From: Aphanomyces cochlioides
Taxonomy: Eukaryota; Oomycota; Saprolegniomycetes; Saprolegniales; Verrucalvaceae
DNA: 64,000 nt
Direction: 5' to 3'
NCBI GenBank assembly: GCA_019828595.1
Contig: JAHQRK010000001.1
Coordinates: 1,364,001 to 1,428,000 of the forward strand
Shown here: in pieces, positions 43,794 to 56,125 of the stretch
Numbering within the stretch: the stretch's first letter is position 1
Layout of the letters: each line of letters begins with the position of its first letter
The notes under the pieces: model-generated
The model's database searches: none
What the model saw: the letters and a program-made list of their open reading frames with translations, nothing else
Told to the model about the DNA's origin: nothing
Program-made: the position numbers and the translations under genes

Positions 43794-45475
43794 TCATGAC
43801 TTCCACACGCGGACATAGCCGTCGTTTCCGTACGTGGCGAGGACATTTCGATGTGGATGGTGGGCAATCCCGTAGACTTCACCCGTACAAACTTGCATCG
43901 CATGTTCCAGCGCGCCATTGTCCATCTTGAAACAAAGCACGTAACCCTTGTCGGTGAGGCCATACACATATTTTCCTTGCGGGCTCATGACTGCACTAAC
44001 CCACTCGCCCTTGGGTTCCAAGTCCCCATACGGGTCTGCAAATGTCGTCATTTGAAACTCGCCTTGCCAACTGAGTAGATGCAGCGTCTTGGATCGTGTG
44101 CAGAGCAAGACTAAATGCGGTTTTCCAGGCACAGGTTGCGCCGACAAGACGTCCATTTCTTGTCCTGGAGCTGCATGTGGCGGTCGTAGTGTATTTAAAC
44201 ACTCGGCGCTCTTGACGTCCCAAATCTAATGCATCCAGTCAGTACACCATGACGCAAGCTAAGCGAGCCCTACTTTGATTGTGCCATCGCATGAAGTTGA
44301 CATGACCTTCGTCATATCGGGGGAGAAGGTTGCAAAGTTGACGTAATTGTCATGGCCCTTGAATTCTTTCAGCGTCTGACCCGACTTGAGCCCATGCAAT
44401 CTAATGCCAAAACATAAGCAATATGCAGTAGAAGCTCAAGGGCATACCGGACGAGTTGGTCGAAGGAAGCTGTGAGCAATTGAGAGCCATCCTTTGAGAA
44501 ACAAATGCTGTGGATGCTGTTGCTATGAGCATGTTCGAATCGTCGGAGGCATTGCCCAGTTGACAGTTTCCACACTTTGATCTTGCCGTCGACGGACGCT
44601 GTCGCCAAAAGCTCGCCATCTCGACTGAATGCTTGCGCTGATACGCCATCTTCATGCATCATGAACTCTTCCTAGACACACCGTGGTCAGTAGAGTCAAG
44701 AGATTCGAGGAAGTACTCGAGCTTGGTAGTCCAAATCCTTCTTGAGAGCGCATTTATCAAAGTCCCATGCCTCAACAAAGCCATCCTTCGTGCCGCTGAC
44801 CAGCATGCGACCATCGACAGAGAATTGCGCTGTCTGTGGAGTCGAAGATTTGCCAAATTTGATTTTGCCACTTGATTTTTGGATGAATTCTTCCGTCCGG
44901 TCGATCTTGAGTCGCTTGGGTGCATTCTGGAACAAGTCGAGTTCGGATGGAAGGACACCAACTAGCTGCTGATACTTCAGGGCTTGGCCAAGTAGGGTCA
45001 AGAGACGAGATGGAGGCACTGACGTGACATATTTACGCAAGCGTTTAGCCAGTTCATCTCGCCGGGTCTGCTTGGGCACACCACTGTATGCAAATCGCGC
45101 GTCAAACGTTGTAAACTTTGTCACGCGCTCAAGATGACCATATCGCGTGATATCTTTTTCCTGCAGTGCAAGCAAGGGCGGAGCTTCGTGCAAGAGTTCC
45201 CGTGCAACAGACGCGTCGTTCATTTCCATGAGTTCCAGGACAATTTGTTCGTAGAGATCAATCATAAACGACGTTGAGAGGTGCAAATGCTGCGTTTGGC
45301 TCAGCACGACGTCCCATTTGCCATGCATAATATCGTTCGCAAGCGCATCCACCGAGTCAACAGAGTGCATTGAGACTTGAGACTCTTCCTGGAGCGTATG
45401 CAGCGTGTCAAAGAGCTTGTGTTCACGCAGGAACTGCTGAATAAGTCGAATCACATCTTCGCTCGCGATCTCCAT
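43794..45475 (-). CDS. SMU1: SMU1 spliceosomal WD40 protein
   Basis: Four exons on the minus strand: 45475-44717, 44671-44448, 44400-44274 and 44225-43794, giving 513 residues, the usual family length. The N-terminus has a LisH motif ([21 protein letters not shown]) and a CTLH region. The C-terminal 310 residues are WD40 repeats (for example '[18 protein letters not shown]' and '[16 protein letters not shown]'). SMU1 pairs with RED/IK in the spliceosomal B complex and is needed for splicing of short introns in animals (family knowledge). That is notable here, where nearly all introns are about 45 nt. Confidence 0.93.
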
Positions 45476-45637
45476 GTCCACTCCTCCACAACCAAATTCA
45501 AATGATTGCAAAAATAAATTGAATTGTGAGAATTTTTTACAGCATTTATTCTTAATTTCAAAAATGCACTTATCTATCATATTTTTAATCTGTTAAGAGC
45601 AATTTTGTAAGTTTAGATCCAGAATTTGAACTCTGCG
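45476..45637. promoter_or_regulatory. Bidirectional promoter, 162 bp
   Basis: AT-rich spacer between divergent SMU1 and the second MSS51-type gene. No specific motif recognised. Confidence 0.4.
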
Positions 45638-46689
45638 ATGGCGATGGCAGCAGCGCGATGGCCTTGGAAGTCCCTCAAGCGCTTGAACCGTGCGGATATT
45701 AGGCGTAGACTAAGCACGGTATCTGCGCCAATCAACGCGTGGAACTTTCCATGCCCAATCTGTGGGCAAATGAAGCCAGGACATGTGCTGACTTGTAGCA
45801 GTAAATGCCATACCGAAATGACCATCAAGCATCCCCAAGCTTACGACGAACTGAACACTCTCAAAGCTGACATAGAATGCGCGAAATCACCTGAAGTCCA
45901 GTCATTCTTTCGCACACGTAACAACATGTTTCTTGGTTCCTCATTCTCAATCATTTACTTGTAGTGGCGACACATAATCCATCCGAAGACATTGCATCGT
46001 GGTCCGACTTCCTCCAAGACGCGAATGCACCAGAATCACTCTTGAACGATCCAGCCGTGCATCGACTCGTGTCAGCATCGTATTCTTATGTCATGACATT
46101 GCGGCATTACCTTCCAGGTTTGTCATAATGTCAAACAATCCTCGAGTTATCCACAGGTCTGCTCCAAGACACCAAGACCCAGACACCACCAAGCATTTAC
46201 ATCCTTGGCGCTCGTGCTGAAGCTACGATGCCACGACATCTCTGGTCCATACTGCGTCCAATGGCTTTGAAGGTCTCCATGATTGGCAATCACGTTCCCA
46301 TCATGCCATCCAAGCCATCTTCCTCTTCTGTTCAGCTAGCTTACCATGGCGGACTTTACCACAATCTCAATCTGTCGATGCCCGACGTCTTTGCCCTCTT
46401 CAATCCAGGTTTGGGCCATCCCAATCTCAAAGATCTCTGGCATCCAAGTCTTGTTCCAGTGCTGGAATCGAATCGGCCTATTCTGCTGACGTCTTTCAGC
46501 TCGGAAGATCTAGACCGTGACCTTCGAGCCATCGAGCAGGTCGCGACGACAGTCGGCAGAGCGTCACCATCCTCCTCCTGGACACCAGTCGTGGAAGAAA
46601 ACCCATTCGGGAGCTTGAAATGCACAATCGATCCATTGCAATTGCTCTCGCCCGTGCACACAAATCGCTTTGCTTGTTGGATTAAGTAA
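45638..46689 (+). CDS. MSS51-type protein with N-terminal zinc-binding motif
   Basis: Three exons: 45638-45917, 45965-46117 and 46157-46689, giving 321 residues. The N-terminus is Arg-rich with few acids (MAMAAARWPWKSLKRLNRA), like a mitochondrial targeting sequence. A Cys cluster follows (CPICGQMKPGHVLTCSSKCH), a degenerate zinc finger. The rest is the MSS51 C-terminal domain ('IYILGARAEATMP', 'LSMPDVFALFNPGLGHP', 'PILLTSFSSEDLDRDL'). MSS51 in yeast activates COX1 translation; related animal proteins sit at mitochondria. Whether this protein has that role is unknown. It is distantly related to the protein at 41246-42825. Confidence 0.75.
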
Positions 46690-46704
46690 CAACACAACAT
46701 GGAA

Positions 46705-47865
46705 TCAATCCGAGTCCTTTCGGTGACGTTTCTTCTTCTCTTCCTTCTTGTCTTTATGCTTTCGCTTCTTCTCTTTCGGCCTACACACGAGAAAGTCGAT
46801 GACGATTGATCTTGGTGGAGGAGAGATTACTCTTTGCTTTCTTTCTTGAGCTTCTTCAGCAATTGTTTCTTTTCCTTTGTCGACAGAGACGCAAGAAATT
46901 TGCGCTCCATGTCATCTACACAAGCATTAGCACAAACATTTTCTAAGGTAGGGAGAGTACCGCCGCTACCGTCACCATCGTCGTCTGATGCAAGCAGTTC
47001 AAATTCATTTGTCCCTTGAGCCATCTCTAGAGGCAAAGCTCTCTGCCTCAAAGACATATCATCCTTCTTCCTCTGCTGATTTATGTACGACATGGGATCT
47101 TCTATTAACTGTCGGAATGCATCTACTCACAGCATGAAAACGTCAAGCTCGGCGACATGACGTACCATTGGGATTATGATCCCGCATTGGACATTCCCGA
47201 TCCAAGGATGCATGACCCCATTGTTGACATCTTGCGCATCGCACGTTGCGTATTCGCATTCCCACGGGATTGAAATTGACTCTGATGTTACTTGTGTACT
47301 CGCCTTCGACGGGGGCGTTCTTAAGCATGGGAAAGCGCTCTATCGGAAATGTCAAACAGATCCCCAGGACACTCAAGAGGTCCCTACCAACTTGCTCTGC
47401 AATTGTGACGGGCTCACTCGGCTTCCGACCGACGTATTTTTCAAGCGGTTTGATCAAGAGAGATCGATCCACACCCGACCCTTTCTTTTCAAATTTATTG
47501 CGGAATGCCTTGACAGCATCGTCGTCGTCAGGATTGCCCTCTTCCTTTTCTTCGTCGACTTTCTTCAACCCAGGCGGAGCTTGATACATGAAGGAAACTT
47601 TCTGGGCATCCATACGTCGCATCGCGTCAGTGTCTCCTTTCGTCGCGGCTACCTGTCCAAAAAGATGAGCATTCCCATGGATCAATTTGGTTCCAACCTG
47701 TTGGTAGCGCAGGAGTTCATTATCCTTGTGTACTTCACGCGCTGCATCTCTTTCTGATTGTTCTTTGGCTTTGGCCTTCTGCTCAGCAATCCAAATCCTC
47801 TTCTGGTTCTGCTGGTTGGACGGATGCCATCCCTTCAGGTTGAGGAACTTGAGCCCGCCTCCCAT
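46705..47865 (-). CDS. CIR1: CIR1-like corepressor/splicing protein
   Basis: Four exons on the minus strand: 47865-47166, 47101-46961, 46915-46831 and 46780-46705, giving 333 residues. The N-terminus is the Cir_N domain (GGGLKFLNLKGWHPSNQQNQ), followed by the zinc-knuckle-like 'CARCQQWGHASLDREC'. The C-terminus is Lys/Arg-rich (SLSTKEKKQLLKKLKK, then RPKEKKRKHKDKKEEKKK). CIR1 binds transcription corepressors and splicing factors in animals. The 45-nt intron 46916-46960 has no stop and keeps frame, so retention would add 15 residues. Stop codons of this gene and the MSS51-type gene are 15 bp apart. Confidence 0.85.
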
Positions 47866-48247
47866 GAGAGCTTTTCGACAAAGTTCACATTGGAACACTT
47901 TAATGGTTAAAGTAGCCAATCAGAGGTAGTTATTCAATCAATTTCAGCCAATCATTGTCCTCTTTGGTACAATACCAAGGAGTTTGCAGTGTCAAGGACT
48001 GAAACTCAGTCCAGTATTGTCAATATTTGTCAGATCTATGATAGTCGTCAGTGCTCGGTATAACTCTATTGATAAGAGAGAGTTTAGTGCCATGTTGGAT
48101 TGCATCAGCACAGGCTGTGCTGATGCAAAGGCTCTAAGTATACATACTCAACAAATATCATATATCATAAGACAATATATTAATACATAGCTTTAATAAG
48201 AACATAAAATACAATATATTTCATTTTTCCATAAAATAATATATTTA
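47866..48247. other. Promoter of CIR1 and AT-rich spacer
   Basis: Two CCAAT boxes (agccaatcag at about 47914 and cagccaatca at about 47946) lie upstream of the CIR1 start and look like real promoter elements. The rest, 48120-48247, is very AT-rich and leads to the duplicated block. A short inverted pair (cagcacaggctgtgctg) is at about 48107-48123. Confidence 0.5.
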
Positions 48248-48402
48248 CAGATATAAAGGGGTTTGTGAAATCCTCATGAAACCCTCAATATATAATACTA
48301 AATTAAAGAGGCAAATCAATTTGTTCCTCTTGCATTTTGACTCTGGTTGTGGGCGTGGCATGAAGGCAAGGACACTGAAGATACACAAAGCGCTCGCTAT
48401 GG

Positions 48403-49787
48403 TTAGCCTCGACGATCCTCATGCTTCACAATAAGTGCATACACTGTAGAGTGCATCATTTCGTCGAGTTTCCGCTCTTTCTTCGTCCCAAGGTTCAAGT
48501 CGCTCGCAAGACGGTCGACGCACGTCACGAAGAGAGCAGCTCGAGATGGATTGTCGAGGCCCGGGACATGAAGGGGATCTACATCTGAGTGCGACAAGAG
48601 TGTTTTCATGACTTTTGAGAGCTTTGAATAGCTCACACGATCGACCGAACGAGAAAAGTCTTTTGTCGACCGAAGTCGCAAAGGTGGCAGCTTTTGAGCA
48701 GGTAAGCCACCCCACCATAAATTCCACATATCAAACAATTTGCCTTTAGGACAAGTTGCACTTGCAATTTGAGATTGGTTTTCTTTTGACCACCATGGAG
48801 ATTGGACTTCAGACGAGCTAGGAGGTAGCTCAGCCGGTTGAGAGCGCAAATTGTCGGCGTTTTGCTGATTCATTTTTTGGATCTCATGTACGATTTTCGA
48901 GCATAGCTGATCGATTATAGATGGAGCTAAGCCCTCTGGGGGTTGGATAGATTCGATGTTGTTGAGCCGAGCCAACACAAGATCTGCGACGGACGATGGC
49001 ATGTCGTTCATACTCGAAATGATATCGCGCATTTGTCGCTGGAGCGTACTAATTTGGTCGGATATAATGACATGAGGAGGAATTCCGGTGGCTTTCATTT
49101 TGGTCTTCTCATTAGACAAACAGCCAACTTCCACTCGGTGAGCTAGCTTTGGCAAAAGGCCAGATATCCATACAGGAGAAAAGAACAAGGGGTGCTTCTC
49201 ATCCAGTGTCTCTCGCAGCCAGTTTTGATGCTGAACCAAGGATGCAAGCATAAAGGGTATGGCAGAACGAGGAGGGATAGAAGTCCACGTAGCCAGGTAA
49301 AATCGTCTCCCATTCGTGTAAATTGAGGATTTGCCCCACAAAATGAGGTGGGAGACTTGCAAAATCTTTAGTGTAGACATTCAATCCTAGCAGTCATTTA
49401 GATTAGACAACAGGAACACACAAGCCTGCTGCCGCTCGTCCAACAAACTGGTCACCGCCCGGTCCAGAGAAGATGTATCGGCCTTGAACTGGCCCGAGCG
49501 ACCACCCTGCTCGTAGACACACTGACGCATGTGCTGGACCACCAGGGTTGTTGGAGAGACTACTCACTACGCCTTTTCTGAAAGAATGGGTTCCAACTTC
49601 CTCCGCTGATATTCCTAGACTAAGCATTTCATCACGGTAGCGCAAGCATGTTTTAGACAGCCAAGCGGCTGGAGGATTTGCTACACTTACTCAAAATGGA
49701 TCGAGAGAGCCAACAGGCCAGCACTTGGATACGTTTGAATGATTGTAGCAGCTCCTCACACAAAGTGCTGTGTTGTCCTAAGAGCAT
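48403..49787 (-). pseudogene. Crypton-type tyrosine recombinase remnant, unit 1
   Basis: Reading the minus strand: a short N-terminal piece (from ATG 49787), then 49645-49403 with the catalytic C-terminal half (GTHSFRKG, then 'CLRAGWSLGPVQGRYI'), then a frame change, then 49380-48403, a 325-residue downstream domain with a helical middle and C-terminal region. The 'LPPHF' segment directly after the catalytic part is in a different frame from the long ORF, so at least one frameshift or an unrecognised short intron exists. The N-terminal half of the recombinase, with the first catalytic Arg, is missing. The sequence differs clearly from the 16-19 kb recombinases, so this is another family. Confidence 0.65.
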
Positions 49788-49814
49788 GGAGAGGTAAACA
49801 AAAAGAATTCTTTA

Positions 49815-49863
49815 CATGGGAGTAATCGACTCAGGTGCATTTCCTGAGTCGATTACTCCCATG
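49815..49863. repeat. Perfect 21-bp palindrome with 7-nt loop
   Basis: Arms 49815-49835 and 49843-49863 are exact reverse complements (first arm starts CATGGGAGTAATCGACTC) around the loop TGCATTT. The same structure is at 51593-51641 in unit two. One arm plus loop recurs inverted at 52060-52085. It lies just upstream of the recombinase start codon and may be the recombination site or end of the element. Confidence 0.9.
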
Positions 49864-50180
49864 TTACGGATATGCCTGTTTCACAAAGCGAATATATATC
49901 ATGATATTTTCATTCAATACAAATTTCAAGTAGAAATATATCCCGTCTATACACACTGTGAAATTTCACATTTCACACTCGCTGTAGGTATCCGGCTCAT
50001 ATATTTCACAAACCACAACTATTTACAGATATAAAGGGGTTTGTGAAATCCTCATGAAACCCTCAATATATAATACTAAATTAAAGAGGCAAATCAATTT
50101 GTTCCTCTTGCATTTTGACTCTGGTTGTGGGCGTGGCATGAAGGCAAGGACACTGAAGATACACAAAGCGCTCGCTATGG

Positions 50181-51565
50181 TTAGCCTCGACGATCCTCAT
50201 GCTTCACAATAAGTGCATACACTGTAGAGTGCATCATTTCGTCGAGTTTCCGCTCTTTCTTCGTCCCAAGGTTCAAGTCGCTCGCAAGACGGTCGACGCA
50301 CGTCACGAAGAGAGCAGCTCGAGATGGATTGTCGAGGCCCGGGACATGAAGGGGATCTACATCTGAGTGCGACAAGAGTGTTTTCATGACTTTTGAGAGC
50401 TTTGAATAGCTCACACGATCGACCGAACGAGAAAAGTCTTTTGTCGACCGAAGTCGCAAAGGTGGCAGCTTTTGAGCAGGTAAGCCACCCCACCATAAAT
50501 TCCACATATCAAACAATTTGCCTTTAGGACAAGTTGCACTTGCAATTTGAGATTGGTTTTCTTTTGACCACCATGGAGATTGGACTTCAGACGAGCTAGG
50601 AGGTAGCTCAGCCGGTTGAGAGCGCAAATTGTCGGCGTTTTGCTGATTCATTTTTTGGATCTCATGTACGATTTTCGAGCATAGCTGATCGATTATAGAT
50701 GGAGCTAAGCCCTCTGGGGGTTGGATAGATTCGATGTTGTTGAGCCGAGCCAACACAAGATCTGCGACGGACGATGGCATGTCGTTCATACTCGAAATGA
50801 TATCGCGCATTTGTCGCTGGAGCGTACTAATTTGGTCGGATATAATGACATGAGGAGGAATTCCGGTGGCTTTCATTTTGGTCTTCTCATTAGACAAACA
50901 GCCAACTTCCACTCGGTGAGCTAGCTTTGGCAAAAGGCCAGATATCCATACAGGAGAAAAGAACAAGGGGTGCTTCTCATCCAGTGTCTCTCGCAGCCAG
51001 TTTTGATGCTGAACCAAGGATGCAAGCATAAAGGGTATGGCAGAACGAGGAGGGATAGAAGTCCACGTAGCCAGGTAAAATCGTCTCCCATTCGTGTAAA
51101 TTGAGGATTTGCCCCACAAAATGAGGTGGGAGACTTGCAAAATCTTTAGTGTAGACATTCAATCCTAGCAGTCATTTAGATTAGACAACAGGAACACACA
51201 AGCCTGCTGCCGCTCGTCCAACAAACTGGTCACCGCCCGGTCCAGAGAAGATGTATCGGCCTTGAACTGGCCCGAGCGACCACCCTGCTCGTAGACACAC
51301 TGACGCATGTGCTGGACCACCAGGGTTGTTGGAGAGACTACTCACTACGCCTTTTCTGAAAGAATGGGTTCCAACTTCCTCCGCTGATATTCCTAGACTA
51401 AGCATTTCATCACGGTAGCGCAAGCATGTTTTAGACAGCCAAGCGGCTGGAGGATTTGCTACACTTACTCAAAATGGATCGAGAGAGCCAACAGGCCAGC
51501 ACTTGGATACGTTTGAATGATTGTAGCAGCTCCTCACACAAAGTGCTGTGTTGTCCTAAGAGCAT
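50181..51565 (-). pseudogene. Crypton-type tyrosine recombinase remnant, unit 2
   Basis: Exact duplicate of the 48403-49787 remnant, offset by 1778 bp, with the same frame change and missing N-terminal half. Shared defects show that decay came before the duplication. Confidence 0.65.
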
Positions 51566-51803
51566 GGAGAGGTAAACAAAAAGAATTCTTTACATGGGAG
51601 TAATCGACTCAGGTGCATTTCCTGAGTCGATTACTCCCATGTTACGGATATGCCTGTTTCACAAAGCGAATATATATCATGATATTTTCATTCAATACAA
51701 ATTTCAAGTAGAAATATATCCCGTCTATACACACTGTGAAATTTCACATTTCACACTCGCTGTAGGTATCCGGCTCATATATTTCACAAACCACAACTAT
51801 TTA

Positions 51804-52059
51804 AAATATTGATTACTACGTAGTATAGTAGGTATTCATTTACAGAATAACATAATCTGCCAAAGCTCTCGTTTGATTATATTAGGGGGAATCAAATTAG
51901 AAAAATCGGCTGCTTTTGCATTTCGACTTTGCTTTTCGAGTTTTGCTTTTCGTAGGCCGAAAATTAAAAGTACCTCCAGAGGTACTTTTGCTTTTCGAAG
52001 GAACAAAAAAAAATTGCGATCGAAAACAAAAAGGAAACTCTAATTTGCATAGTTCAAAC
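51804..52059. other. AT-rich spacer with hairpin
   Basis: No gene. Near 51968 the sequence AAAAGTACCTC, 2 nt, GAGGTACTTTT forms a perfect 11-bp hairpin, and 'gcttttcg' repeats surround it. Confidence 0.4.
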
Positions 52060-52234
52060 AAATGCACCTGAGTCGATTACTCCCATGTAAAGAATTCTTT
52101 TTGTTTACCTCTACATGCTCTTAGGACAACACAGCACTTTGTGTGAGGAGCTGCTACAATCATTCAAACGTATCCAAGTGCTGGCCTGTTGGCTCTCTCG
52201 ATCCATTTTGAGTAAGTGTAGCAAATCCTCCAGC
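52060..52234. repeat. Inverted partial copy of the duplicated unit
   Basis: 175 bp that match the reverse complement of about 51443-51618 (and 49665-49840). They cover one palindrome arm and loop, the leader and the first coding piece of the recombinase remnant. The match stops within CAGC at 52231-52234, where the unit continues with different sequence. It forms a large inverted repeat with unit two. Confidence 0.85.
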
Positions 52235-52289
52235 GGACGAGTTTCTACAGTCTGGAACGATATTATAGCCGCACGAATGAAGTCGGCAC

Positions 52290-55200
52290 TTGACGAAGTT
52301 CGCCGTGGCAGTTCCAAGAGCGCTTTTACCCTTGTCGCCAGCCACTGGAGGTCTGGCTACATTGATACATCCTCACTCTCCTTTGAGGAACGCCACTCAA
52401 GTCCCTCATGACAACCCAGTGCTTCGTGGTCGTTATCTACGAGTGCGATGTACTCTGGGTCCACTGACAGTCGTTCTCCACAATATCTATGCGCCGGCAG
52501 CCTTCCAAGAACGAGCAAGTTACTTCGAAGAATTGCCACGCGACTTTCCTCCACATGCGCTCCACATTGTTGGAGGAGATTTCAACTGCACTCTCAACAA
52601 AGATTTGGATTCGTTGAAACCCAGTACCTCCACCATGGCCGGCACCCTTCAACTGGAACAATGGATGCACAGTTTGTCTCTGGTGGATCTGTTTCGCCGT
52701 CAATCCCCGTGGCACGAGCCTTCACAAGTCCCACACTCACCAACCGACTTGACTACATCTTTTGTTCGTCCACCTTGGCGGGTCTTCGTCATTGGAAGGC
52801 GACGCACATGCCACACGTTCCACAGGCTGACCACGTGGCTTGTCGTATCATCACAAAGCGTCAAACATTGCGCCATGGCTCTGGATCATGGAAAGCTCCA
52901 ACTTGGCTACTTCGTCTACCACGAGCGGCCGAGATTGTTCATGGATGTCTGGATCGATTTTCGGACAAGTCTCCAACATTCCACAATATCTCCAAGGCCT
53001 ACGACATGATGGTCAATGATATCCGCTCTCAACTCAAAGAATTCCATTCTCAACGATTGGAGAAACAACGTCTACCGTTGAAGAAGTTAGCTGTCGAGAT
53101 CGCTTCGCTTTTGCAAGTCCCCAACATGCGTCAAGATTCAGTGCTGGTGGATCGAGTGCGAGACCTTCAAAAGCAAATTCACGAGCTGCAAGATCGAGAC
53201 AAGCAGTTTCGTCAAGACCAGGCGTTCCAACTTCACTTGTATAAAGCAGAGCGCTCGTCCAAGTTCCACTTCATGTCCCCTGTCCCTACCCCCTTGAAGA
53301 AGACAGTCTTCAAAGAGTTGGTGGATGTCTATGGAAATGTTGTCTCCAATCAACAAGGCATGTCTGACGTCCTGGTCGACTACTACAAGGACTTGTTTGC
53401 AGCTCCCGAGGTGCAGCGATCTGGAGACGAAGTGTCGTCATTTCTGACCCCATTGACTCGACACAAGCAACTGCCAGAGCAAGCCCAGAAAGAGCTGTCG
53501 GCTCCCTTGCCCGCCAACGAGTTCTATCATGCTATTCGACACAGCAGTTCGAACTCAGCGCCAGGTCCCAACGCTCTGCCATTCGAAGTCCTCAAACTTG
53601 CACCTCACAAGTGGTCGTTGGTATTGGAGCTGCTATTCACACACCAGCTCCATTCACACCCTCGCTTGACTCCCATGCAACTTGTCAGTACGCTTGTGTT
53701 GCTGCACAAGAAAGGCCCCAAGTCACCAGCCAAGAACTATCGGCCCATTAGCCTACTCAACACGGATGTGAAAATCCTGACGAGTATTCTGGCTTATCGA
53801 CTCCAGCGCCACATTCGACACATCATCCACCCGGACCAGCAAGGCTTTATCCGTCGAAGCAATATCCAAACCAATATTGCACGACTGGATGACATGCTGC
53901 ACCACATCAAACTACACAGTCCGTCCTCGATGGTGGCACTGCTTGACTTTGAGAAAGCTTTTGATCGCGTGGACCACGCGCACTTGCTCCGCGTCCTCCG
54001 TCACTATGGCTTTCCCGAAACCTTTGTTGACATGGTTCGCGTACTGTACTCGGGCCGCAAGTCTCGCATCTTGGTGAACGGCTTCTTGTCCAAGCCAGTT
54101 CACATCTCACGCGGTGTGTTGCAAGGTGATCCACTGTCGCCACTTCTGTTTGTGATCGCTTTGGAACCGATGTGCCAACTCTAACGGCAACACTCCAACT
54201 ATGGCATCAAGTGTGGGGATCGCTACCACACTGGGAGTTACTTTGCCGACGACTCGCAACTCTATGCGGCAAATGAGCCGTGCCTCCACCGGCAGCTTGC
54301 ATTGGTTCAAACCTTTTGCGACAAGTCTGGTTTCCGACTCAACGTAGACAAGACCCAAATTCTGACCTACAGCCAGTTGAATGGGAACCTTGCCTCACTA
54401 CAAGTTACTTCCGACAGTCCCATGAAGGCTCTTGGTATCTTGGTTGCGCCCAATCTTTCTCCATTGGCACGTTTCAATTACGTGTTTGAGAAGTTTGTGG
54501 CTCGCTTGTCTTTGTGGCTCTAGAAGGCTCGAACCATGGCCGGAAAAGTCACTATCCTGCACAGCATATGTCTGCCTGTGTTATGGTACCAACTGGCTTT
54601 TGTCCCTGCCGACAAAGACCTGGCCAAAAAGATCGACAAGGCCATGCTTCAATTTATGCATGGTGAAGAAATCAACCCATCCTCCTCTGTCCATGGCCTC
54701 CGTTTGATCAAAAAGGAGATCATATTCATGCCGAAGAAGTCCGGTGGCTTAGGCCTGCACCATGCACTTGCTTTATGGCAGCAACACAACCGCCCTGTCA
54801 TGATCAGATGCATTCAAGCCATCACCATCCCACCCCGCAAGTCTGCCATGTCCGCCTGGATTACGCCGGGCTATACTCTCCTCGAGAAGGCTTTTCATCC
54901 ATGGGGTTCCCACCGAGATCTCCTCTTGGCAAATGGCTCTTCTGCATTCATCAGACAAATGTACAAGAATCCCAATATCACTCCAATGTGGAAAGCCTTA
55001 TTGAGTAGCTGGTTTGAACCCCGCTGGACTCCGTACGGCTGTCCAAATCACATCTCATCTTTGGATGTTCCCCTTTGGCACAACTCGTATATGCCTGGAC
55101 TCGAAGACCTATACGATCAGTGCTCTACATCGACGCAAGACCAAGCCAATGTATTGGCTTCGCTTCACATCACGAAGTTGTCGCATTTGTTGACTCCGTG

Positions 55201-56125
55201 TCAGCGAGTTTGGCCAGCTTCGATCTTGTTCGACAAAATCAACCGTGCCTGCCGCCAAGCCAATTTTGTCCCTCCAACGAAACAATGGATCTCAATCTTG
55301 GTGACCAAGTTATCACGATTGTTTGAGATTGTTTCTGAAGAGGATGCTCCCGTGTTCCATTTGCCGACGCCAAGCTCTGAATGGATGGAATGGCACTGGA
55401 TGATACACCCTGACTCGAGTCCGATCTTGTTGGCGCTTGCGACTTCGAAATCGGCTAAGATAAGAGCTTCTCCAGCTGTCAGCTCGTCCATTCTTCCTAC
55501 CAAGCATCTCAACCTGCCATCCAACTTTTACGAAGACCCCAAGCGCCTTACCCAACTTGCCGCCTTCCTCCAACCCGACCACATTCTTCCTCGATATGGA
55601 GAGTTCATTTTCAAGACCCTTCTCCGCGCCAACGCCATGCAATATCTGTTTCAGTACCAAGACCCCAAGCCGACGTGTGTCTTCTGTCGTGTCAATGAGA
55701 CGTACGAGCATTTCCTGTTCTCTTGTGGATATGGTCAATCTGATTGGTATTTCTTCAAGGCGATCCAGCGACTGCTCGAGTGTTCCTTTCCGTCGACTTG
55801 TCTGGAAATGTTCTACGAGACGCCCAAGCCGTCCGATGGATACTACATCCGTGGCTATCTGAAGATCTGGCCGATTGTCCGAGCCTGCGTGTATTATCAA
55901 ATATGGCTCCAACGTGCCGATCGCACCTTTCGACCCGACCTCACAGCGAAGAGTCCGATGGAAGTTGCCATTCATGCTGCCTCTTTGATCAAGCTACATC
56001 TACAACAGCTCCTGGTTGATCTCCCTCTCAAGAAGGGATACACCAAGGTATTCAATGTGCTCAAGCATCTATCTTCGGACCCCTGGTTACGTCAACACAT
56101 CATTCCTAACAGCGTCGTTTCATGA
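52290..56125 (+). pseudogene. Non-LTR retrotransposon (LINE) ORF2, 5'-truncated and mutated
   Basis: From about 52340 the sequence encodes the C-terminal part of an APE-type endonuclease ('TGGLATLIHPHSPL', 'HIVGGDFNC'). The frame shifts near 52720, continuing with 'RLDYIF' and the reverse transcriptase: 'KNYRPISLLNTD', 'ALLDFEKAFDRVDH', 'GVLQGDPLSPLLF', and the active-site box 'YFADDSQLY'. In-frame stops occur at 54182-54184 and 54521-54523. The C-terminal part has a Cys-His knuckle (CVFCRVNETYEHFLFSC). The terminal stop at 56125 is followed by a perfect hairpin (GAGTGAGC/GCTCACTC) at about 56123-56142. The start of the endonuclease and any ORF1 are absent. Confidence 0.85.

Larger units (their letters stand above)
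48248..51803. repeat. Head-to-tail tandem duplication of 1778 bp
   Basis: Unit one is 48248-50025 and unit two 50026-51803. All open frames in the two units translate identically and I saw no base difference, so the duplication is very recent or an assembly artefact. The junction shows a shared 'ATTTA' at the start of unit one, the junction and the end of unit two, which fits a microhomology or target-sharing event. Each unit contains one tyrosine-recombinase remnant (minus strand) and one 21-bp palindrome. Confidence 0.9.

Noticed and set aside
48248..51803. CRISPR-like or satellite array
   Set aside because: Only two units of 1778 bp, with protein-coding remnants; no short regular repeats and spacers.
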